Positions 1 through 7,470 are shown, counted from the stretch's first letter. The stretch is DNA of 10,228 nucleotides from Opitutaceae bacterium UBA3033 (GCA_002367815.1 DFDG01000200.1:1-10228); one strand, 5' to 3'. Notes: generated by a model from the letters alone, not told the origin. Numbers and translations are program-made.

Positions 1-257
1 TGCACGCTGACCAAGGCGGCCAGATGAATAATTCCTTCAGGTTGAAATTCTGCCACCAGACGATCCATCAAGCCAGCCTCCGCGACGTCCGCCTCTATCA
101 GACGGAATTCTGCGGACTTCAAAGCCGATTCCAAGTTGTGCCGATGGCCGGTCCGAAAATTATCCACGCCCAACACCGTGTGCCCATCAGTCAAAAGAAG
201 ATCAGTCGTGTGACTTCCGATAAATCCCGCTGCACCCGTGACAATAAAACTACCCAT
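1..257 (-). CDS. NAD-dependent epimerase/dehydratase (extended SDR, GalE-like), N-terminal part only
   Basis: The minus strand reads from an ATG at 257-255 through 85 codons without a stop and leaves the window at the left edge, so only the N-terminal NAD-binding half of a Rossmann fold is present. It begins MGSFIVTGAAGFIGSH, with the GxxGxxG dinucleotide loop at residues 8-14. D32 sits in a VDNF segment after strand beta-2, where it would bind the adenine ribose, followed by RTGHRHNLE. D57 lies in an EADV segment and an HLAAL segment starts at residue 78. This order is typical of UDP-glucose 4-epimerases and related nucleotide-sugar epimerases/dehydratases. The catalytic YxxxK lies outside the window, so the substrate cannot be assigned. 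No Shine-Dalgarno site is visible; the upstream sequence is pyrimidine-rich. The gene is divergent from the rhamnosidase operon. The family call is firm, the exact reaction is not. Confidence 0.88.
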   Translation of the reverse strand, partial: MGSFIVTGAAGFIGSHTTDLLLTDGHTVLGVDNFRTGHRHNLESALKSAEFRLIEADVAEAGLMDRLVAEFQPEGIIHLAALVSV

Positions 258-367
258 AAGAGAAAGTTAGTCCCACCAATCTCGATGACAAGCTTGGGAA
301 TAAATGTTCGCGCATGGAAAACTTGCCTTGGTGATGCCGCCTCCCTTTGGCTCCACTTCGCATTATC
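258..367. promoter_or_regulatory. Divergent intergenic region between epimerase and rhamnosidase operon
   Basis: This 110-bp non-coding stretch separates two genes that start away from each other, so by position it should carry promoters for both. I see no convincing -35/-10 pair and no strong palindrome. The only symmetry noticed is CACCAA at 274-279 facing TTGGTG at 328-333, which is too short and too far apart to rely on. The promoter role is inferred from gene orientation alone. Confidence 0.4.
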
Positions 368-3055
368 ATGGCCTCACCTACTCGCCCCGTTCAATTGCGC
401 TGCAATCACCTGACCAATCCCCTTGGCCTACACGATCAAGTCCCGGCGTTGAGCTGGCGTCTGGCAACTGATGGTCATCGTGGTGCCCGACAAAATGCTT
501 ATCGGATCCACGTTTCCACTAAACGCACTGGAGCCGCAGATTTGTGGGATAGTGGCTGGATAAATTCCGCCAAGTCCAACGACATCGCTTACGCAGGACA
601 CCAATTAAAGTCCCGTTCGCGGGCGTGGTGGCGGATCGAAATTCGCGATGAACGAAACCAGACCGCCACCAGTGCCCTTGCGTTTTGGGAAATGGGACTC
701 CTTGCCCCCGAAGAATGGCAAGGGGCGTGGATAGGTTCGGCTCTCGCCGGTGGTCCGGATTCTGCCGTGCCCAGCCCTTACCTCCGCACCATGTTCAATG
801 TTAACAGCAAGATCGCACGTGCGCGTCTCTATGTAACCGCACTCGGCCTGTATGAATTTCAGATTAACGGCCAGCGTATTGGCCGCGACGAGTTCACCCC
901 GGGTTGGACCGACTACGCCAAACGCGTCCAATATCAAGTCTACGACATCACCGACCAACTCCATCATGGTGCCAACGCCGCCGGGGCCATTTTGGGTGAT
1001 GGCTGGTATTGTGGCCGGGTTGGCTGGCGTAATCGGGCTTACTACGGCGACCGCCCAAAACTTATGGCCCAAATCGTCATCACTTACCGTGATGGCTCCG
1101 AACAAATCGTGGCAACAAATGAAGCCTGGAAGACAGCGTGTGGCGCCATCGTTGAAAACGACTTCATGCATGGCGAAACCCATGATGCGCGGCGTGAGTT
1201 AACCGGCTGGAGTCATACCAAATATGATGACCGCACATGGCTCCCGGTAACAACATTCTCCAAGCCCACCATCGAGATCTCACCGACTCTCGGCACCACA
1301 GTGCAAAACACCCAGCAGATCAAACCTATCGGCGAACCAAATAAAATCGAAGCGTGGCCCGATCCGGTTTGGATTTTCGATCTGGGCCAAAATATTGCCG
1401 GCAGGGTATGTCTGCAAGTAAAGGGCCGGGCCGGTCAAATTATCCGAATTCGTTATGCCGAAGTAATAAACGCCGACGGATCAATCTACACCGATAACCT
1501 CAGGGCTGCACGAGTCACCGATTATTATATTCTGCGCGGAAATCCGGCTGGTGAATCATGGGAGCCCAAGTTTACCTTTCATGGTTTTCGTTATGTCGAA
1601 GTTGGAGGACACCCCGAGACCCTTACCGCCGAGGCCATCACCGGTATAGTGTTGCACAACGACATTCCTCGCACCGGTGACTTCAGCTGTAGTGATCCAC
1701 TCATCAACCAACTTCAGCGCAACATCGATTGGGGCCAGCGGGGCAACTTCCTCGAAGTGCCCACCGATTGTCCGCAACGCAACGAACGCCTTGGTTGGAT
1801 GGGCGATGCCCAAGTCTTCATCCGCACCGCAGCGTGGAATCGCGATGTCGCCAGTTTCTTCACCAAGTGGCAGCGCGATATCGATGATGCCCAACAACCG
1901 GACGGGGCCATGCCGGCCGTCGTGCCCCACATCAATGGAGTGCCACCCGACGGCGGTCCGGCGTGGGCCGATGCTGCGGTCATCTGCCCATGGACGATCT
2001 ACCTTTGTTACGGGGACAAGGCCCTGCTCGCGCGGCACTTCGCTCCGTTGGAGAAATTCGTAAATTACATGGAGAAAAACTCCACCGCATTGATTCGTTC
2101 GCACCCCGATGCCAAAGTCTGGCACGGTTTCGGTGATTGGCTGGCCCTCGACGGCAGCGGCAACGTCTTTGGCAACACCCCGAAGGATCTGATCGGCACC
2201 GCCATGTTCTGTTACAGCACCGACTTGCTGGCCAAAATCGCCCGCGTGCTCGACCGTGAACCACAAGCAGTGCGCCTCGAGAAACTCGCTAACCGCATTC
2301 GACGTGCTTACCAGAAACGGTTTGTCACCGATAATGGCGTCGTGACTGGTCTCACCCAAACCAGCTACGTGCTGACGCTTCATTTCGACCTCGCACCGGA
2401 ATCATTGCGACCAAAGTTAATGGGCGAACTCGTGCGCGACATAGTGCAACGCGGCCACAAACTTAGCACTGGTTTCGTCGGGGCCTCCTACATGCCTCAT
2501 GTGCTCTCCCGTTTTGGCCGACTCGATATCGCCTACAAGCTCCTTCACCAAAAAGCGTGGCCTTCATGGCTCTACGCCGTGACCCAAGGGGCCACCACGA
2601 TTTGGGAACGCTGGGATGGCTGGACCAAGGAAAACGGCTTCCAGGACAAGGGCATGAATTCATTCAACCATTACGCCTATGGCGCAATCGGTTGCTGGCT
2701 CTACCAAGTCGTCGCCGGGATTGAAATCGATCCAGCTCAACCTGCTTATAAGCACATTCTGCTCGCGCCCAAGCCAGGCGGAGAACTGACCCGAGCCCGC
2801 GGTCGACTTCAATCCATTCACGGCGAGATTATCAGTTCATGGAAGTTGGGCACCAACCGCTTTGATTGGGCCGTGACCGTGCCACCCAATACGACCGCCA
2901 CGGCTACCTTTCCTGTTTCAGCTCAAGCAAAAATTACCGAGGGCGGAAAATCCCTCTCTCAGGCGGTCGGGGTCACTCCCACCACAGCAGGTAAGAGGTC
3001 ACCTTCCTACCAACTTACTTCCGGTCACTATAAGTTCAAGGCGATCTGGAGATAA
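368..3055 (+). CDS. Alpha-L-rhamnosidase, glycoside hydrolase family 78, cytoplasmic
   Basis: It should release terminal alpha-L-rhamnose from oligosaccharides or glycosides by inversion. The 895-residue length matches multidomain GH78 enzymes. Numbering from the ATG at 368, I see an N-terminal Ig/Fn3-like domain (about 1-110, with LTNPLG and LSWRL), a linker EWQGAWIG, a jelly-roll domain (about 120-310, with GLYEFQINGQRIG and LGDGWYCGR), a second beta domain (about 330-410, with FDLGQNIAGR and HGFRYVEV), an (alpha/alpha)6 catalytic domain (about 430-780) and a C-terminal beta-sandwich. The catalytic signature DCPQRNERLGWMGD starts at D467, giving E473 as presumed general acid with D480 nearby. 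E747 in TTIWERWDGW is the presumed general base, and SFNHYAYG (765-772) is also conserved. The reading frame extends up to a TTG at 347; I prefer the ATG because GH78 proteins begin shortly before the LTNPLG segment. Neither start has a clear Shine-Dalgarno site. No signal peptide is visible. It is first in a three-gene operon. Confidence 0.95.
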   Translation: MASPTRPVQLRCNHLTNPLGLHDQVPALSWRLATDGHRGARQNAYRIHVSTKRTGAADLWDSGWINSAKSNDIAYAGHQLKSRSRAWWRIEIRDERNQTATSALAFWEMGLLAPEEWQGAWIGSALAGGPDSAVPSPYLRTMFNVNSKIARARLYVTALGLYEFQINGQRIGRDEFTPGWTDYAKRVQYQVYDITDQLHHGANAAGAILGDGWYCGRVGWRNRAYYGDRPKLMAQIVITYRDGSEQIVATNEAWKTACGAIVENDFMHGETHDARRELTGWSHTKYDDRTWLPVTTFSKPTIEISPTLGTTVQNTQQIKPIGEPNKIEAWPDPVWIFDLGQNIAGRVCLQVKGRAGQIIRIRYAEVINADGSIYTDNLRAARVTDYYILRGNPAGESWEPKFTFHGFRYVEVGGHPETLTAEAITGIVLHNDIPRTGDFSCSDPLINQLQRNIDWGQRGNFLEVPTDCPQRNERLGWMGDAQVFIRTAAWNRDVASFFTKWQRDIDDAQQPDGAMPAVVPHINGVPPDGGPAWADAAVICPWTIYLCYGDKALLARHFAPLEKFVNYMEKNSTALIRSHPDAKVWHGFGDWLALDGSGNVFGNTPKDLIGTAMFCYSTDLLAKIARVLDREPQAVRLEKLANRIRRAYQKRFVTDNGVVTGLTQTSYVLTLHFDLAPESLRPKLMGELVRDIVQRGHKLSTGFVGASYMPHVLSRFGRLDIAYKLLHQKAWPSWLYAVTQGATTIWERWDGWTKENGFQDKGMNSFNHYAYGAIGCWLYQVVAGIEIDPAQPAYKHILLAPKPGGELTRARGRLQSIHGEIISSWKLGTNRFDWAVTVPPNTTATATFPVSAQAKITEGGKSLSQAVGVTPTTAGKRSPSYQLTSGHYKFKAIWR
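3048..3051 (+). promoter_or_regulatory. Ribosome binding site of the first Gfo/Idh/MocA gene
   Basis: GGAG lies 9 nt before the ATG at 3061 and inside the last codons of the rhamnosidase, whose stop is at 3053-3055. Its position suggests translational coupling of the two genes. It is one of only two clear Shine-Dalgarno sites in the window and it fixes this start. Confidence 0.65.
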
Positions 3056-3060
3056 TAATC

Positions 3061-4140
3061 ATGCCAACACCAAAAAAATGGCGCATCGCGGGAATCAACT
3101 TCGATTTCCGGCACATGGATCATCTGCTCAGCTACGTGCATGCCCATTCGCATGCAGAGATTGTCGGCATCAGCCACACTGATCCTCACGAGATGCAGGA
3201 CGTAATCCGGAACTACGGCATCCCTGCCGAACGGGTTTTTACCGATTGGCAGGCTTGTATCGAAACTGCCAAACCCGATCTCGTAATTCTCTGCCCTGCC
3301 AGTGGAGCCCATGCCGATTGGGTTGAGCGAGTTGCGCCTTATGGCGTGCATGTCCTGATTGAAAAGCCATTCGCCGCCAATCTGGCCCAAACCGATCGCA
3401 TGATCGCAGCAATGAAAAAGAGCCGCCGCCGACTTGCGATCAATTGGCCACTCGCTTGGTATCCACCGCACCTCACCGCGCATCGGCTACTCAACGAAGG
3501 TCGAATCGGAAAACTACAGGAGGTGCATTTCTACGACGGCAATCGCGGCCCCATTCAGGATCACAGCAATCTCGCCGCGGCCGAACCTTCTTTGGCCACG
3601 AAAAAGGCCAGCTGGTTCTATGACCGCAATGGCGGTGGTGCCCTCATCGATTACTTGGGCTATGGTGCTACTTTGGCCACATGGTTTTTCGATGGCCGAA
3701 AACCCACGGAGATCACTGCCGTTACCGGTGGCGCTCAGGGTGTGCCTGTTGATGAGCAAAGCGTCACCATCGCCCGTTACGGGGAATGGCTCTCCACTTT
3801 CCACACCCGTTGGGGCACATTTACCAGCCCTTGGTTGCATCAACCACAACCCAAGTGCGGATTCATCCTCAAAGGCACCGATGGCACCATCGCCAACTTT
3901 GATTATGAACCGACCATCCGTCTGCAGACCCGGCGCTATCCGGAAGGAAAGACGCTCCAAGTCGATAAACTCAAGAAACCGCTCTCAAACCCCGTGCAAT
4001 ATTTCATCCATTGCTTGGAAACCGGCGATCCTATCGAAGGCCCGATCTCGGTTAAAACCAGCCGTATCGGACAACAAATTGTCGACACCGCCGCCCTAAG
4101 CGCCAAGCAACGCAAACCTCTCAAGCTACTTACCCAATAA
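3061..4140 (+). CDS. Gfo/Idh/MocA family oxidoreductase with atypical cofactor and active-site motifs
   Basis: This 359-residue protein has the family's two-domain layout: an N-terminal Rossmann domain (about 1-125) and a C-terminal alpha/beta domain. The diagnostic EKP is at 101-103 (IEKPFAAN), with K102 as the family's active-site lysine. Two features are unusual. The dinucleotide loop is AGINFDFRHM (10-19) instead of GxGxxG. In the segment GGGALIDYLGYGATLATW, Y201 and T204 occupy the positions where canonical members have the His and Asp of a DxGxHxxD-type motif. I have a recollection that related sequences carry a similar DYxxYGA segment, so this may mark a subfamily rather than decay; the frame is intact and the rest well formed. 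The gene follows the rhamnosidase by 5 bp and precedes a second family member by 4 bp, implying one transcript. The substrate is unknown; a sugar, cyclitol or keto-sugar is likely from the family and context. Confidence 0.88.
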   Translation: MPTPKKWRIAGINFDFRHMDHLLSYVHAHSHAEIVGISHTDPHEMQDVIRNYGIPAERVFTDWQACIETAKPDLVILCPASGAHADWVERVAPYGVHVLIEKPFAANLAQTDRMIAAMKKSRRRLAINWPLAWYPPHLTAHRLLNEGRIGKLQEVHFYDGNRGPIQDHSNLAAAEPSLATKKASWFYDRNGGGALIDYLGYGATLATWFFDGRKPTEITAVTGGAQGVPVDEQSVTIARYGEWLSTFHTRWGTFTSPWLHQPQPKCGFILKGTDGTIANFDYEPTIRLQTRRYPEGKTLQVDKLKKPLSNPVQYFIHCLETGDPIEGPISVKTSRIGQQIVDTAALSAKQRKPLKLLTQ

Positions 4141-4144
4141 TCCC

Positions 4145-5206
4145 ATGCGTGCCCCCAAGCTAGACTACCTGCCACGTGGCCCCAAACATCCGAAATTCCA
4201 CAAACTGGGCCTCATCGGTTGCGGGGGCATCGCGCAATATCACTTAACCGCAGCAAAATCATTCGGGGTGGAGGTGGTCGCACTCGCCGATGTCAATATC
4301 GACGCGGCCAAGAATCGTCGCGACGAATTTTATCCCAAGGCCGAAGTTTTCTCAGACTATCATCAACTTCTCACGCGCAAGGATATCACAGTAGTAGAAA
4401 TTGCCACGCATACCGAAATTCGTGGGGACCACATCAAGAATTCACTCAAGGCCGGCAAGCACGTACTCAGCCAAAAACCATTCACTTTCGATCTTCAGGA
4501 AGGCCGCCGATTGGCTGCTTATGCGAAACGTAAAAATCTGCGACTAGGAGTGAACCAAAATGGACGATGGGCCCCACAATTTGCCGCCCTGATCGCGGCG
4601 GTGCGGGCGGGATTACTCGGAGATATCCATACCTTGGATCTTTCTCTGGCTTGGGATCATACTTGGACCCGAGGCAGTAAATTCGCCGATCTTCATCACC
4701 TGATCCTGAGCGATTTCGGCATCCACTGGTTTGATGCCGTCACCTGCGTATTTGGTGACCGCAAAGCTCGCAGTGTTTTTGCCAATGCGGTCAAAGCGCC
4801 CCAGCAAGACATGAAGGTTCCCATGCTCGCCAATGCAATCATCAACTTCGGCGATGGTCTGGCTTCTCTTGGTTTTAGTGCCTACCAATCATTTGCCCCA
4901 CAAGAATACCTTTGTTGTGTCGGCTCAAAAGGCACCATCCGTGGCACCGCCAACGTCGCAAATATCACAGAGCTCGAACTCACGACAAAAAACGGCACGG
5001 CCAAAATTCCTCTGAAAGGGAAATGGTTTCCCGACGGCTTTCGCGGCACCTTGGGCGAATTTCTTCGCTCTATTGAAGAAGCCCGTGAATCAACTATTAG
5101 CGCCACCAATAATCTGCGCAGTCTCGAACTCTGTTTTGCCGCGCTTGCCAGCGCCGACACCAGCCTACCCGTAAAACCGGGCGAAGCCAACACTGGCCGA
5201 GTTTGA
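4145..5206 (+). CDS. Gfo/Idh/MocA family oxidoreductase, canonical motifs
   Basis: This is a 353-residue NAD(P)-dependent oxidoreductase of the glucose-fructose oxidoreductase / inositol dehydrogenase family. After a 20-residue basic, proline-containing N-terminal extension, the Rossmann fold starts with LGLIGCGGIA (glycine loop at 25-30) and continues to an acidic residue in ALADVN (D49), which suggests NAD rather than NADP preference. The lysine motif is QKPF (110-113) in place of EKP, with K111 retained. The catalytic histidine segment is SDFGIHWFD, giving D190, H194 and D197. The C-terminal half, with GSKGTIRG and GTLGEFLRSIEE, is typical of the family. It is the last gene of the rhamnosidase operon, 4 bp after its paralogue, and has no visible Shine-Dalgarno site, so it may depend on coupled translation. 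It probably acts with the first oxidoreductase on the sugar or aglycone released by the rhamnosidase; the substrate cannot be read from sequence. Confidence 0.93.
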   Translation: MRAPKLDYLPRGPKHPKFHKLGLIGCGGIAQYHLTAAKSFGVEVVALADVNIDAAKNRRDEFYPKAEVFSDYHQLLTRKDITVVEIATHTEIRGDHIKNSLKAGKHVLSQKPFTFDLQEGRRLAAYAKRKNLRLGVNQNGRWAPQFAALIAAVRAGLLGDIHTLDLSLAWDHTWTRGSKFADLHHLILSDFGIHWFDAVTCVFGDRKARSVFANAVKAPQQDMKVPMLANAIINFGDGLASLGFSAYQSFAPQEYLCCVGSKGTIRGTANVANITELELTTKNGTAKIPLKGKWFPDGFRGTLGEFLRSIEEARESTISATNNLRSLELCFAALASADTSLPVKPGEANTGRV

Positions 5207-5274
5207 ATCAATTTCAATTATACAAACTAAATGGGCAAGATTCCTGCAAGGCGCAGAAAACCATCGGTCTGCGA
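5207..5274. other. Convergent intergenic spacer
   Basis: These 68 bp separate the stop of the second oxidoreductase from the stop of the PhoX-like gene on the other strand. A terminator for both transcripts would be expected, but the only hairpin I see is CTGC (5244-5247) with GCAG (5253-5256), four base pairs without a following T-run on either strand. I do not call a terminator. Confidence 0.5.
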
Positions 5275-6681
5275 TCACGCGTGGGCGCGATTCGCCCAAG
5301 GTCCGGTGATCGCCACCGTATAACCAGACCTCTGCACATTGAAAAACAACGTGGAGCTATCCGGTGAAAAACAGGCACCCGCCAATTCATTTTGGGGCAA
5401 ATTATTCTCAGCGATCACATAATACTGGCCCCCGGGAGTCACTCCGATCAGTCGGCATTTTCCGGCATGATCCTCGCATATGACAAGATCGCCCCATGGC
5501 GCCACGGTGAGGGCGTCACAGTTGAGCAATAATTCCGAATTATTTGGCTCGACAAACAGCTCCAATCGGCCCGGTTTTTCCGCCTCCTTATCTGTGCCCT
5601 CATAGGGACTGGGAATATAGCGAAAAATCTGCCCCAGCATTTTCTGCCCACCACTCGTCATCGCGAAATAGATTCCCGCTTCGGTGGACCAAGCACCCTC
5701 CCCTCGTCCAAATGGTGCCGCTCCCATTGCTACTCCACGAATCCTCAAGTCATCGTTGGGGCTCTCGGGATCATCCAGATCGACCCATCGCACAGGCAAA
5801 GCTTGGCCAATCGGAAACAGCCTTTTCGAACCGGGCCAATTTCGCGTATCCGTAATCGTCGGATCGACCAGAGCCAAAGCCTGCAATCGCCCACCGGCAG
5901 CCAAATTTGTTTTTTCATTGGGCAGGAATCGATAAAGCAGACCATCCCCCAAGTCTTCGGTCTCGTAGACCGCGCCGGATTTCGGATCGATCGCAATCGC
6001 CTCGTGGCGGAAGCGCCCCATTGCTTTTAGCGGCACAGGTGTAACGAGACCGACCTCGCTCGACGATTTCACTTCAAAATTATAGCCATGTGATTGTTCA
6101 GCGCCGGGCTCAGGATTCTTGTCCATTTCTTCACAAGTCACCCATGTGCCCCATGGCGTGGGCCCACCCGCACAATTGCGGGCAGTGCCAGCCAAACTCA
6201 AATAATGACTCTCCATTTTCTGGGTGCGCGTATCAAAGACCAAGGTCGTCGTGCCACCAAGATTGGGTGCGTTGCCATGCCCGCGATCATAGATCTTGCC
6301 CTCAGGAATGAGCGAAAGCCGTTCATTGTTTACTCCAAACGCCCCACCAGCTGGATTCTTACTGGTTAATTCGTGATTACGCACCAACAGGGTCTTACCA
6401 TCGGGGCCAGGGAAGGCACCCATCCCATCGTGGGCAGCCGGAACCAAAAACCCATCAACCATCTCTTCGCCTGTGCGGGAGAATACTGTGTAACTAAAAC
6501 CACGTGGGACCTTCAGCAATCCTTGCGCATCGTCAAATAGAGAACCGTAGCCAACAACGCCCGTAGAGCCGGCCCCAATGAGCTTATGGTTTACCAATGT
6601 CCGTAAACCAACAAAACCTACCGTTGCGAATGCAGTATTACGTAAGAAAGCCCGCCGAGAATGCATAACCCTGTCTTTCAT
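5275..6681 (-). CDS. PhoX-family (DUF839) protein, predicted Tat-exported phosphatase
   Basis: This 468-residue protein begins with a twin-arginine signal: SRRAFLR at 8-14 followed by a hydrophobic stretch (about 17-29), so it should be exported folded to the periplasm, as PhoX enzymes are. The mature part carries the family's hallmark segments: LLVRNHE (98-104), GTARNCAGGPTPWGTWVTCEE (about 165-185, with C170, C183 and the acidic pair 184-185), GRFRHEA (222-228), YETED (239-243) and a late LVICED (399-404). These supply the metal-binding residues of the beta-propeller phosphatases that use iron and calcium. True PhoX enzymes are often longer, and DUF839 also includes proteins of unproven activity, so phosphomonoesterase function is likely but not certain. 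A purine-rich AAGGGA 8 nt before the ATG at 6681 supports that start over the in-frame ATG five codons later. It lies 55 bp behind the nitroreductase, probably in one transcript. Confidence 0.9.
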   Translation of the reverse strand: MKDRVMHSRRAFLRNTAFATVGFVGLRTLVNHKLIGAGSTGVVGYGSLFDDAQGLLKVPRGFSYTVFSRTGEEMVDGFLVPAAHDGMGAFPGPDGKTLLVRNHELTSKNPAGGAFGVNNERLSLIPEGKIYDRGHGNAPNLGGTTTLVFDTRTQKMESHYLSLAGTARNCAGGPTPWGTWVTCEEMDKNPEPGAEQSHGYNFEVKSSSEVGLVTPVPLKAMGRFRHEAIAIDPKSGAVYETEDLGDGLLYRFLPNEKTNLAAGGRLQALALVDPTITDTRNWPGSKRLFPIGQALPVRWVDLDDPESPNDDLRIRGVAMGAAPFGRGEGAWSTEAGIYFAMTSGGQKMLGQIFRYIPSPYEGTDKEAEKPGRLELFVEPNNSELLLNCDALTVAPWGDLVICEDHAGKCRLIGVTPGGQYYVIAENNLPQNELAGACFSPDSSTLFFNVQRSGYTVAITGPWANRAHA

Positions 6682-6689
6682 CTTACCTG

Positions 6690-6695
6690 TCCCTT
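6690..6695 (-). promoter_or_regulatory. Ribosome binding site of the PhoX-like gene
   Basis: On the minus strand AAGGGA ends 8 nt before the ATG at 6681. The spacing is normal and it decides between the ATG at 6681 and the in-frame ATG at 6666. Confidence 0.55.
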
Positions 6696-6736
6696 GTCAA
6701 AGCTGACCCGGGCCCGTAACCTAAAGTTTACTCTAT

Positions 6737-7387
6737 CTAGATATGAGTGAAAAGTTGCTCCTTGGAGAACCGCACTTTGGGCATCGCAGCATACTTGTCA
6801 TCAGCCGAGCGGTATCCCGCAGCACAGCACACCACCGAGATGTAGGGCGTGCTCGTGAGGTCAAGGATTTCATCAAACTTGCCCGGTTCAAATCCTTCCA
6901 TCGGGCAGGTATCGACACCCAGCAATGCCGCCGCGGTCATAAAATTTCCCAGCGCGATGTAGATCTGGTGCGTTTGCCACGTATCCAGTCGATTTTCCAC
7001 CCGCGCCTTACCGAGATTTCCGGTCACCATGGTGCGAAACTTGCCCAGCGACTCCACCGGGGTGCCACGCACCTCGCTTATACGTTGAATGTGCTTGTCC
7101 ACATGAGCTTCATCCAAGTCCTTCTGAACTGCCATCACGAGAAAATGAGAACATTCTGAAACCTGCGCCTGATTCCACGCCGCAGGCTGCAACCGCGCCT
7201 TCATCGCAGGATCCGTGACGACAATAAATTTCCATGGCTGCAATCCGATCGATGAAGGGGTCAGTACCAGAGTCTCTTCCAAAGCCTCCCAAACTGCATC
7301 ACTTATTATACGTTCCACCTCAAATCGTTTCACCGCATAGCGCCAGTTGAGTGCAGCCAGGAGATCATTGGTCGGAATCGGTGTCAT
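6737..7387 (-). CDS. NfsB-like oxygen-insensitive NAD(P)H nitroreductase (FMN flavoprotein)
   Basis: This 216-residue protein matches the length and motif order of E. coli NfsB (217 residues). It has an N-terminal RYAVKRF segment at 16-22 whose R16 and K20 fit the FMN-phosphate site. TPSSIGLQPWKFIVV follows at 43-57, with the conserved SS and QPW that bind the flavin. The middle has TWQTHQIYIALGNFMTAA, a helix of the dimer interface. The late segment CPMEGFEPGKFDEIL is equivalent to the PIEGFD region of NfsB. Such enzymes are cytoplasmic homodimers that reduce quinones, nitroaromatics and other electrophiles with two electrons; the natural substrate is often unknown. No Shine-Dalgarno site precedes the ATG at 7387. 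It leads a probable two-gene transcript with the PhoX-like gene and is divergent from the sugar permease genes. Confidence 0.93.
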   Translation of the reverse strand: MTPIPTNDLLAALNWRYAVKRFEVERIISDAVWEALEETLVLTPSSIGLQPWKFIVVTDPAMKARLQPAAWNQAQVSECSHFLVMAVQKDLDEAHVDKHIQRISEVRGTPVESLGKFRTMVTGNLGKARVENRLDTWQTHQIYIALGNFMTAAALLGVDTCPMEGFEPGKFDEILDLTSTPYISVVCCAAGYRSADDKYAAMPKVRFSKEQLFTHI

Positions 7388-7460
7388 GTAAGTTTGAAAC
7401 AGGACAAAAATGACTTTTTCCGCAAGACTGCCGTGATTTAAATGATGATGCCAAACTTAC
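7388..7460. repeat. Widely spaced perfect 9-bp inverted repeat
   Basis: GTAAGTTTG at 7388-7396, directly after the nitroreductase start codon on its upstream side, is matched by its exact complement CAAACTTAC at 7452-7460, with 55 bp between the arms. It could be two copies of a site in opposite orientation, one for each divergent gene. Arms this far apart are less likely to act as a single operator. The match is seen directly; the function is inference. Confidence 0.45.
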
Positions 7461-7470
7461 GGCTTGGCAT
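7448..7470. promoter_or_regulatory. Candidate operator: 7-bp inverted repeat with 9-bp spacer
   Basis: ATGCCAA (7448-7454) and TTGGCAT (7464-7470) form a perfect inverted repeat around ACTTACGGC. The spacing places the arm centres 16 bp apart, not far from one and a half helical turns, and the site sits midway between the two divergent genes. It overlaps the right arm of the wider 9-bp repeat and the self-complementary GGCATGCC at 7466-7473. A dimeric regulator site is plausible, and an RNA hairpin in a 5' leader is the alternative. No regulator gene is in the window to pair with it. Confidence 0.4.

Noticed and set aside
24..413. Plus-strand open frame of 129 codons at the left edge
   Set aside because: It lies antisense to the epimerase, whose minus-strand translation has clear Rossmann motifs, and it overlaps the intergenic region and the rhamnosidase start. 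Its own translation shows no recognisable domain.
605..1183. 192-codon minus-strand open frame inside the rhamnosidase
   Set aside because: It is antisense to the well-conserved jelly-roll domain and has no recognisable motif or ribosome binding site.
1556..2383. 275-codon minus-strand open frame inside the rhamnosidase
   Set aside because: It covers the conserved catalytic domain of GH78 on the other strand, including the DCPQRNER region. Its length is explained by codon bias of the real gene and its translation resembles no family I know.
3434..4099. 221-codon plus-strand frame overlapping the first oxidoreductase
   Set aside because: It is an out-of-frame shadow; the oxidoreductase frame carries EKP and the family fold, while this frame is rich in Pro, Ser and Arg without pattern.
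5244..5256. Possible bidirectional terminator hairpin CTGC...GCAG
   Set aside because: The stem has only four pairs and no T-run follows on either strand.
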